A stretch of DNA of 9,125 bases, from NCBI GenBank assembly GCA_009705435.1, contig WLTJ01000045.1, forward strand, positions 1-9,125. The letters run 5' to 3'. Origin of the DNA: Actinomycetota bacterium. GTDB taxonomy: Bacteria; Actinomycetota; Acidimicrobiia; Acidimicrobiales; Ilumatobacteraceae. The position numbers and the translations under genes are program-made. Of this stretch, positions 1 to 4,502 are shown one piece after another. The notes under the pieces were generated by a model. It was not told the origin of the DNA and made no database searches. It worked only from the letters and a program-made list of their open reading frames with translations. Each line of letters begins with the position of its first letter. The stretch's first letter is position 1.

Positions 1-908
1 CTGATCCCTCAGCAACTTTTGCTTCTTTCGCCCGACCAGGTCATATCTTTCCGCTGCGAGCACGCGAGGGTGGCGTTCTCAAGCGCGCCGGACATACCGA
101 AGCCGCTGTTGACTTGGCACGCATGGCTGGTCTTCAACCAGCGGGGATCATTTGTGAAATCACCAATGAAGATGGCTCAATGTCGCGCCTGCCGCAACTC
201 ATTGAGTTTTGTCGAGAACACAACTTGTTGTTGTCGAGTATCGCCGAACTCATTAAATACCGCCGACACAACGAGAAATTGGTGACCCGCATGGGTCAAG
301 CTCAGGTACCAACTGATTGGGGCAACTTCACTTGCACCGCGTTTCGTAGTGATATTGATGACACCGAGCATTTGGCTTTTTCTATGGGCGATGTTGAGGA
401 TGGACATCCCGTTCTTGTTCGCGTTCATAGTGAATGTCTCACGGGCGATGTGTTTGCCAGCCGACGTTGTGATTGTGGCCCACAACTCCAGTCCGCAATG
501 GCGCTGATTGCAAGGGAGGGTCGCGGCATCGTGGTTTATCTTCGTGGTCACGAAGGTCGTGGCATTGGTATCGCTCATAAGATTCGTGCCTACTCGCTGC
601 AAGATGGTGGTCTCGACACCGTGGATGCAAATACCGAGTTAGGTTTACCGATCGATAGTCGGGAATACGGTGTTGGCGCTCAAATCCTCGCAGATCTGGG
701 TGCTCACAAACTTCGCCTGATCACCAATAACCCAGCGAAATATGGGGGAATTGAGGGTTATGGTCTTGAGGTTGTTGAGCGTGTCGCACTCAACCCAATA
801 CCAACAGAGGAAAATCTCAAGTATCTTCAAACCAAGCGCGATCGCATGGGTCACCTACTTGATCTGCCAGAGACAATTTCTTCAACACCGCAGGGGGCTC
901 AGCCATGA
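1..908 (+). CDS. ribBA: RibBA, bifunctional DHBP synthase / GTP cyclohydrolase II (5' end missing)
   Basis: Riboflavin biosynthesis enzyme. The N-terminal domain makes 3,4-dihydroxy-2-butanone 4-phosphate from ribulose 5-phosphate; the C-terminal domain opens GTP to the pyrimidine precursor. The reading frame runs in from the window edge (first complete codon at 3), so the true start lies upstream and ATG 114 is internal. Visible DHBP synthase motifs just after the edge are RPGHIFPLRAREGGVLKRAG and GHTEAAVDLAR, then PAGIICEI, ending near KYRRHNEKLV. The GTP cyclohydrolase II domain follows from about base 315: the zinc ligands fit C-x10-C-x-C (CLTGDVFASRRCDC), followed by GHEGRGIGIAHK, DTVDAN, REYGVGAQIL, NNPAKYGG and GYGLEVVERV. 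The tail YLQTKRDRMGHLLD is usual for bifunctional RibBA. It overlaps ribH by four bases (ATGA), so the two are translationally coupled. All catalytic motifs in the visible part look intact. Confidence 0.96.
   Translation, partial: DPSATFASFARPGHIFPLRAREGGVLKRAGHTEAAVDLARMAGLQPAGIICEITNEDGSMSRLPQLIEFCREHNLLLSSIAELIKYRRHNEKLVTRMGQAQVPTDWGNFTCTAFRSDIDDTEHLAFSMGDVEDGHPVLVRVHSECLTGDVFASRRCDCGPQLQSAMALIAREGRGIVVYLRGHEGRGIGIAHKIRAYSLQDGGLDTVDANTELGLPIDSREYGVGAQILADLGAHKLRLITNNPAKYGGIEGYGLEVVERVALNPIPTEENLKYLQTKRDRMGHLLDLPETISSTPQGAQP
892..897 (+). promoter_or_regulatory. Ribosome binding site of ribH
   Basis: AGGGGG lies seven bases before ATG 905, inside the last codons of ribBA. It supports the ATG at 905 as the ribH start and shows that ribH has its own initiation signal in addition to coupling with ribBA. 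Confidence 0.7.
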
Positions 909-1408
909 CGAGAATTCAGAGTAGTCAGACAATGCCAGACTCATTTGATGGGTCTGAATTGAGTATCGGCATCGTGTGCGCCCGATTCAACGACCATATT
1001 GTGAATGAGCTTCTCGCTGGGGCATTGCGTGGGCTGAAGCGTTGCAGCGTCGCAACCTCAAACATCGAAATAGTTTGGGTGCCTGGCGCATTTGAAGTTC
1101 CATTGGCAGCGATCAGTCTTGCCGCCTCTGGAAATTTTGATGCGATTGTGACCCTCGGCGCCGTCATTCGTGGAGATACTTCGCATTTCGAATTTGTAGC
1201 CGGGGAATGTGCCAGGGGTATCCAGAATGCCCAACTCGATACTGGCGTCCCAGTGATGTTCGGTGTCTTGACTGTTGAGAACAATCAACAAGCTATTGAC
1301 CGCTCGGGACCCGGACTTGACAATAAGGGCGATGAGGCAGCGGTTGGCGCAGTCGAAATGGGTCTTCTGATCAATCAGATCGTTGCCACCTACCCAACCC
1401 TTGACTGA
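905..1408 (+). CDS. ribH: 6,7-dimethyl-8-ribityllumazine synthase
   Basis: Penultimate step of riboflavin synthesis: it condenses 5-amino-6-ribitylaminouracil with the DHBP made by the neighbouring RibBA. The 167 residues are a normal length for the family. Visible motifs are SIGIVCARFNDHIVNELL near the N-terminus, WVPGAFEVPLAA for the substrate site, and TLGAVIRGDTSHFEFV, which carries the phosphate-binding RG(D)T and the conserved catalytic histidine. FGVLTVENNQQAIDR and DNKGDEAA follow, with the conserved lysine near the C-terminus. The first ~17 residues are a poorly conserved extension. The start is fixed by the ATGA overlap with ribBA and a G-rich ribosome site at 892-897. It is the last rib gene here, and nothing shows a terminator directly after it. 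Pentameric versus icosahedral assembly cannot be told from sequence. Confidence 0.96.
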   Translation: MTRIQSSQTMPDSFDGSELSIGIVCARFNDHIVNELLAGALRGLKRCSVATSNIEIVWVPGAFEVPLAAISLAASGNFDAIVTLGAVIRGDTSHFEFVAGECARGIQNAQLDTGVPVMFGVLTVENNQQAIDRSGPGLDNKGDEAAVGAVEMGLLINQIVATYPTLD

Positions 1409-1484
1409 GTCGAATACTTCGCCGTGCATTGACTCTGCTGCGCCACATTGGTGCTAGCAGTGCCTCGCAAGTGGCCAAAAACAT
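1409..1484 (+). other. ribH to phospholipase intergenic stretch, possible weak promoter
   Basis: Noncoding gap with no clear terminator. A TTGACT at 1429-1434 could be a -35 hexamer, but the best partner 17 bases on (TGCTAG, 1452-1457) is a poor -10. TGCTAGCA at 1452-1459 is an 8-base perfect palindrome, flanked by GCCAC and GTGGC arms (about 1442-1476). It might be an operator or a weak hairpin; no T run follows. Whether the phospholipase is read through from ribH or has its own promoter is undecided. Confidence 0.25.
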
Positions 1485-1490
1485 AGGAGG
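1485..1490 (+). promoter_or_regulatory. Strong Shine-Dalgarno site of the phospholipase gene
   Basis: A perfect AGGAGG lies five bases before ATG 1496. An in-frame TAG at 1484-1486 overlaps it, so no upstream start in this frame is possible and ATG 1496 is fixed. Confidence 0.85.
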
Positions 1491-1495
1491 GTGAC

Positions 1496-1999
1496 ATGGG
1501 CCTCGGCCTCAGTCTCCTCGTAGCGGTGACGAGTTTCCTCGCCGCCCCATCGCTTGATCCCGATCCTCGTCGGGATTCACAATATTTAGAAACTCTGGTC
1601 TTCAATACCTCGTTATCCGTATTCATTGAGACCTTGCACAGCAAATCAGCAATGCTTGGATGGTTTGATCAATCAAGTGACCTTTGCTCAGCCCCGATCA
1701 TTGGCAGCACTGGAAGAAGTTTTGATTTCACACAGGCTTGCGAACGACATGACTTCGCATACCGTAATTACAAACTTTTGGACATGAAATATTCCTGTTT
1801 CGCTCGTCTCCCTCAACATTTTTGCGGGCCAACGGCAGAACATTATGCACGGTGGTGGAATAGTGCCAACAAATTGCGGATTGACGAACGCTTTCGCTCC
1901 GACATGTTTGCTCACTGCGCCACACGTTCACTATGGGATCGCCCGATCTGTCGTGCTTGGGCGCACGTTTTTTATCGCGCAGTTCGTTTCTTTAACTGA
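1496..1999 (+). CDS. Secreted prokaryotic phospholipase A2
   Basis: Predicted calcium-dependent enzyme releasing the sn-2 fatty acid from phospholipids outside the cell. Residues 4-17 are hydrophobic and end in LAAPS, consistent with an export signal. The core closely follows the Streptomyces violaceoruber phospholipase A2 as I remember it: SSDLC (61-64, Asp62 as calcium ligand), then ACERHDFAYRNYK (81-93) with catalytic His85 and calcium-binding Asp86, then NKLRID (125-130) with Asp130 as dyad partner, and a helix ending YRAVRFF. Cys64/Cys82 and Cys141/Cys152 fit the two family disulfides. Between the catalytic helix and NKLRID there are about 25 extra residues with two additional cysteines (101 and 110), possibly a third disulfide. 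The signal peptide has no Lys or Arg in its first residues, which is unusual. Neighbours (riboflavin genes upstream, a convergent GNAT gene 19 bases downstream) give no functional hint. The family is sure from the motifs; the substrate is unknown. Confidence 0.88.
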   Translation: MGLGLSLLVAVTSFLAAPSLDPDPRRDSQYLETLVFNTSLSVFIETLHSKSAMLGWFDQSSDLCSAPIIGSTGRSFDFTQACERHDFAYRNYKLLDMKYSCFARLPQHFCGPTAEHYARWWNSANKLRIDERFRSDMFAHCATRSLWDRPICRAWAHVFYRAVRFFN

Positions 2000-2018
2000 C
2001 TGTCGCACTCATTCACTG

Positions 2019-2510
2019 TCAGGGCAATACCCGAGAGAACTTAATGGACATTACTTCCGAGAGAAATTCTCTTGCCATTCCCCACCCGCGTTCAACCTCT
2101 GTGAAACCCGCCCGTTCAGCGGTTTTGCATGAAGCAATATTGTCTTGAGCGACGTGGGCGACCAGTGACCGAATGTTGTCCTCAGGTTTGATTGTTGCAA
2201 TTAGTAATCTGATGCCCGAGGCTGCCGCACCCATGCCCCGACCCCAAGGGGCTACCCAATAACCAATCTCGGCCTCACCTGTCACCTGATCAATTGCGTG
2301 AATACTCACTAATCCCAGAGGCGTCAACGTATCGGGATCTTCGATCACCATCGTCACATATCCGGGCTCTTCTTCGACAAACCACTCCGCATCTTCAAGC
2401 GAATATGGCCGGGGCACCCTGGTCCAACGTTGGATACTTTCATCCTGACAGGCCTCAAAAATCCAAGCAATGTCTTCAAAATCCAACCTGCGTAACTGGA
2501 ACATACTCAT
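2019..2510 (-). CDS. GNAT N-acetyltransferase, RimJ/RimL type
   Basis: Acetyl-CoA-dependent acetyltransferase of the GNAT fold, substrate unknown. Counting from ATG 2510 (163 residues), an N-terminal LRRLDFEDI leads into a helix. The strand EAEIGYWV and the acetyl-CoA pyrophosphate loop APWGRGMGAAASG (87-99, Q/R-x-x-G-x-G/A type) follow. Then comes DNIASCKTAERAGF (123-136), matching the N-x-x-S-x-x-x-x-x-x-x-G-F segment of RimJ/RimL and Acetyltransf_3 proteins. Starts possible in this frame are TTG 2525 (overlapping the Nudix stop by seven bases), ATG 2510 and ATG 2504. I chose ATG 2510 because a weak GGTAG sits eight bases before it and the family motif LRRL starts soon after. It is the last gene of the minus-strand block and converges on the phospholipase gene. 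It may acetylate a ribosomal protein, an antibiotic or a small amine; nothing here decides this. Confidence 0.85.
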   Translation of the reverse strand: MSMFQLRRLDFEDIAWIFEACQDESIQRWTRVPRPYSLEDAEWFVEEEPGYVTMVIEDPDTLTPLGLVSIHAIDQVTGEAEIGYWVAPWGRGMGAAASGIRLLIATIKPEDNIRSLVAHVAQDNIASCKTAERAGFTEVERGWGMAREFLSEVMSIKFSRVLP

Positions 2511-2518
2511 CAGATCAT

Positions 2519-3232
2519 CTACCAATTCGGCAGTTCAAGAACTTCTACCCGATGCAAAACACACAACAGTTCATGCAAGATTCGCGCCGTAGCGCCCCAT
2601 ACAGTTTCATCATCAAGATGAAAGAAAAACATTGGGCGTTTACTTGATAAATCCGCTGTCGAGAATGACCACCACTCCCAGGAAAAAGTATCACTACGTA
2701 CAAGTTCTGCTAGTGGCACCCACACCGCTCGCTCAACTTCCGAATCACAGAGCGTCAGTTCAGCTTTATATTCAACTGAAGCCACAATCGGAACAATATA
2801 ACTGCGACTGACAAATGTTGATAGTGGGCTCAATCGACCATGAACGGTGATGAGTGAAGAATCAATTCCGACCTCTTCGTGCGTTTCTCTTAATGCAGCC
2901 TCAATAATACTTTCGCCTTCTTCAACTCGCCCTCCAGGAAAACTCATCTCGCCACTGTGATTGTTGAGTGACGATGAACGGCGAGTGAGTAACACTTCCG
3001 CACCATTTGGGCCAGGTGTCAATAACGCCAACACTGAGGAAATCCGCTCATCAGGTCGCGGGGAGGAAATGGCACCTAATGGTTCAGCGCGATCCATCAC
3101 AGTGCTAATCAAAGAGCCCAGAGAAAACTCAACTGAGTGATCGGCCCACAGTGGCTTTCCTGCATCTTGGCGAGAGTGCGGAGTAGGAATACGTTGGGCG
3201 CCCCCCGCACGACGCATGGAACCTGTCGTCAT
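2519..3232 (-). CDS. Nudix hydrolase, NudL-like (putative CoA pyrophosphatase)
   Basis: Hydrolyses a nucleoside diphosphate linked to another group; the subfamily signature suggests CoA or acyl-CoA, cut to phosphopantetheine and 3',5'-ADP. The complete Nudix box G-x5-E-x7-RE-U-x-EE-x-G-U is at residues 101-123 (GRVEEGE ... RETHEEVGI) with Thr117 in place of the usual aliphatic residue. Just before it, LLTRRSSSLNNHSGEMSFPG (81-100) is the hallmark of the CoA-specific NudL/NUDT7/NUDT8 group. The N-terminal QRIPTP...KPLWA resembles actinobacterial members. Length 237 is typical. The start ATG 3232 lies six bases after the stop of the small upstream gene, so coupling is likely; ATG 3217, with ACAGG close before it, is an alternative. 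Neither start has a strong ribosome site. The stop lies just before or overlaps the acetyltransferase start, so the two are probably co-transcribed. Confidence 0.88.
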   Translation of the reverse strand: MTTGSMRRAGGAQRIPTPHSRQDAGKPLWADHSVEFSLGSLISTVMDRAEPLGAISSPRPDERISSVLALLTPGPNGAEVLLTRRSSSLNNHSGEMSFPGGRVEEGESIIEAALRETHEEVGIDSSLITVHGRLSPLSTFVSRSYIVPIVASVEYKAELTLCDSEVERAVWVPLAELVRSDTFSWEWWSFSTADLSSKRPMFFFHLDDETVWGATARILHELLCVLHRVEVLELPNW

Positions 3233-3238
3233 GATGAA

Positions 3239-3418
3239 TCAGGTGGCTGGAGTTGGCTTCCAACCAGAGGTTTGTAGTTCTTTCAAGATCTCTGCAAGTC
3301 CAGCCTTTTTCATATTGGTCATTGTCTTGCCAGGCGCTTCGTCTCCACGCTCCCATTCATCCCATGCACTTAAGATCTTGTTCAGGTCAGCGGCGGGACG
3401 TTCAAAGGTGGAGGACAT
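3239..3418 (-). CDS. Small hypothetical protein, 59 residues
   Basis: Short ORF filling the gap between the Nudix gene and the 140-residue unknown gene. It begins MSSTFERPAADLNKILSAWD, continues with EWERGDEAPGKTMTNMKKAG, and ends in a helix LAEILKELQTSGWKP. The composition is that of a real soluble protein: an acidic, Trp-rich helix, a Gly/Pro turn, then a basic helix. From memory, similar FERPxAD...W.EWE.GE..PG proteins of about this size occur in actinobacteria as uncharacterised proteins, but I cannot confirm this here. No Shine-Dalgarno site precedes the ATG; instead TAAACT ends exactly six bases before it, the geometry of a leaderless start. The stop is six bases before the Nudix start, so it belongs to the same transcript. 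No cysteines, no membrane segment, no recognisable active site. Function unknown. Confidence 0.78.
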   Translation of the reverse strand: MSSTFERPAADLNKILSAWDEWERGDEAPGKTMTNMKKAGLAEILKELQTSGWKPTPAT

Positions 3419-3430
3419 AGCAAGAGTTTA
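3419..3430 (-). promoter_or_regulatory. Putative leaderless promoter (-10 TAAACT) of the 59-residue gene
   Basis: On the minus strand TAAACT (3425-3430) is followed by CTTGCT and then ATG at 3418, which places a TANNNT -10 element at -12 to -7 relative to the A of ATG. Transcription would then start at or next to the start codon, with no 5' leader, which fits the absence of a ribosome site. A TTGACT further up has a 22-base spacer, too long for a normal -35, so only the -10 is supported. It would give the small protein, Nudix and GNAT genes a promoter of their own. Confidence 0.4.
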
Positions 3431-3450
3431 CGCCACCAAATGAGAAAGCC

Positions 3451-3873
3451 TCAGTCAAAGAGGTCTTGAGCTTTGGCGCGACCATCGCTCCAGCGCATAT
3501 CAATTGATGAGTTCTCAAATCGTTCGCGTCCGACTAGATGATGAATCTGGCGAACGATAGCCCGAACTTTCTTGTGCGTGAATTTCTCACAAAAGATGAC
3601 GTGCATCGGGGTCTCCATGGAGATACTCGTCTGCGCAATGAGCAATGAGAAAAGCGCCTCATGGTTCGTGACCGCTTCAAACAGTCTTGCCGTCCCATCA
3701 AAATCCACGATTTCCACTCGCCCACCCTTGAGCACCGTCGCCGCATACGAACCCGTCCCGATGGCATCGGTCCAGATCACCACTCCAACACCCTCACCCA
3801 ACTGCACTCGTCGCGGTTTGACCGCACCTTTATCAGTGCCTTTATGTGGGGTTTTGAGGATCTTGTTTTTCAT
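3451..3873 (-). CDS. Hypothetical protein, 140 residues
   Basis: Not recognised. The protein starts with a very basic stretch (MKNKILKTPHKGTDKGAVKP, then RR), followed by glycine-rich segments that read like a small beta-rich domain (VQLGEGVGVVIWTDAIGTGS, then YAATVLKGGRVEIVDFDGTA). A hydrophobic helix (HEALFSLLIAQTSISM), a strand (MHVIFCEKF), a basic helix (HKKVRAIVRQIHHLVGRERF) and an acidic C-terminus ending AQDLFD complete it. It has one cysteine and no signal peptide or membrane segment, so it is probably cytoplasmic. AAGGA just before ATG 3873 is a reasonable ribosome site. It starts nine bases after the stop of the membrane protein gene, so the two are surely co-transcribed. The basic N-terminus could contact nucleic acid or lipid, but this is only a guess. 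Confidence 0.75.
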   Translation of the reverse strand: MKNKILKTPHKGTDKGAVKPRRVQLGEGVGVVIWTDAIGTGSYAATVLKGGRVEIVDFDGTARLFEAVTNHEALFSLLIAQTSISMETPMHVIFCEKFTHKKVRAIVRQIHHLVGRERFENSSIDMRWSDGRAKAQDLFD

Positions 3874-3882
3874 AGTTCCTTC

Positions 3883-4353
3883 TCACGTCTCTTTTAGTTG
3901 GCGAGTCTTATCACGAATTTTACTTGCCAGGGTTCCCGCACTTCGCCCCGCTATGCGGCTGAACTCGTCGGCCTTACCGTCGGGTGTTACCGACATCTCC
4001 TGCTTAGTGCGCTGCACTTTGGGTGAATAGTTGGTTTGGGTGATGACGATGGCCAGCACCAGAACAATCATCACTTGCACAAGGCGTGTGGCGTTATCGA
4101 GGTTTGGTGCCGCGCAAGAAACGACAGCAATAGCCAAGACCGTGTAGTCAAGCATGCGATGAAGTCGGCGATTCACCCACCGAAATGCGCCGAAAGGAGC
4201 ATCCACGACAGCCGTATTGACGATGATCAGTAGACCAACGATCACTGGCACGATTGGTTCGCTGCTTTGCAGACCGGTGGCCAGCAGTGCTCCACCCACG
4301 ATGTACTCGGCCAATTGGTGCAACCAAAATGGACGCTTTGTTGCAGAAGGCAT
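3883..4353 (-). CDS. Hypothetical four-helix membrane protein, 156 residues
   Basis: Not assigned to a family. Four hydrophobic segments are seen at about residues 11-28, 33-50, 67-83 and 90-106, grouped as two hairpins. The loop after helix 2 (VDAPFGAFRWVNRRLHRMLD) is strongly basic, so by the positive-inside rule it is cytoplasmic and both ends would be cytoplasmic too. A soluble tail of about 50 residues, rich in Lys, Arg, Ser and Thr (PKVQRTK ... RQLKET), follows helix 4. The start ATG 4353 has no Shine-Dalgarno site but a TAGTCT hexamer at leaderless spacing. It is the first gene of the five-gene minus-strand block, and its stop is nine bases before the next start. No catalytic or transport motif was seen; a small scaffold or envelope protein is as good a guess as any. 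Confidence 0.78.
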   Translation of the reverse strand: MPSATKRPFWLHQLAEYIVGGALLATGLQSSEPIVPVIVGLLIIVNTAVVDAPFGAFRWVNRRLHRMLDYTVLAIAVVSCAAPNLDNATRLVQVMIVLVLAIVITQTNYSPKVQRTKQEMSVTPDGKADEFSRIAGRSAGTLASKIRDKTRQLKET

Positions 4354-4365
4354 AAGGACAGACTA
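4354..4365 (-). promoter_or_regulatory. Putative leaderless promoter (-10 TAGTCT) of the five-gene block
   Basis: On the minus strand TAGTCT (4360-4365) is followed by GTCCTT and then ATG 4353. The TANNNT hexamer therefore sits at -12 to -7 from the start codon, as in actinobacterial leaderless transcripts, and no ribosome site exists there. No good -35 was found 16-18 bases further up. The groEL terminator lies about 65 bases upstream, so a promoter is needed in this interval. Confidence 0.45.
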
Positions 4366-4430
4366 GTTGGCAGATTCGTCTCACATCAGAAGAGTCATCC
4401 AAGTCGCAATGACGCCGAAGCGTGAATTGC

Positions 4431-4460
4431 AAAGGCCGGTGGATTTCTCCACCGGCCTTT
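4431..4460 (-). terminator. Hairpin terminator after groEL
   Basis: AAAGGCCGGTGG (4431-4442) and CCACCGGCCTTT (4449-4460) form a perfect 12-base-pair stem with a six-base loop. On the minus strand it lies about 40 bases after the groEL stop. The T run is only the three T of the stem, so termination rests mainly on the strong GC-rich hairpin. It separates the groESL transcript from the block starting at 4353. Its symmetry would let it act on either strand. Confidence 0.8.
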
Positions 4461-4502
4461 CACATTTCATTGCGTTGCAGTAGTCGTAGTGCGACCCTCA
4501 GG

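Noticed and set aside
1..300. Possible FMN riboswitch for the riboflavin operon
   Set aside because: The window starts inside ribBA coding sequence; any riboswitch would lie upstream of the operon, outside the window.
177..602. A 141-codon antisense frame inside ribBA
   Set aside because: It is opposite conserved zinc-site codons of GTP cyclohydrolase II and has no ribosome site or recognisable composition.
2031..2072. Repeated CCGAGAGAA (2031 and 2057) and the small inverted repeat AGAGAAATTCTCT, as a terminator for the convergent genes
   Set aside because: Both lie in the C-terminal codons of the acetyltransferase, no T run follows on either strand, and the arms are only six bases, so chance is more likely.
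3129..3356. A 75-codon minus-strand frame overlapping the small gene and the Nudix start
   Set aside because: It overlaps both neighbours in another frame and is rich in Trp, Arg and Ser like an out-of-frame shadow. The 59-residue frame fits the gene spacing better.
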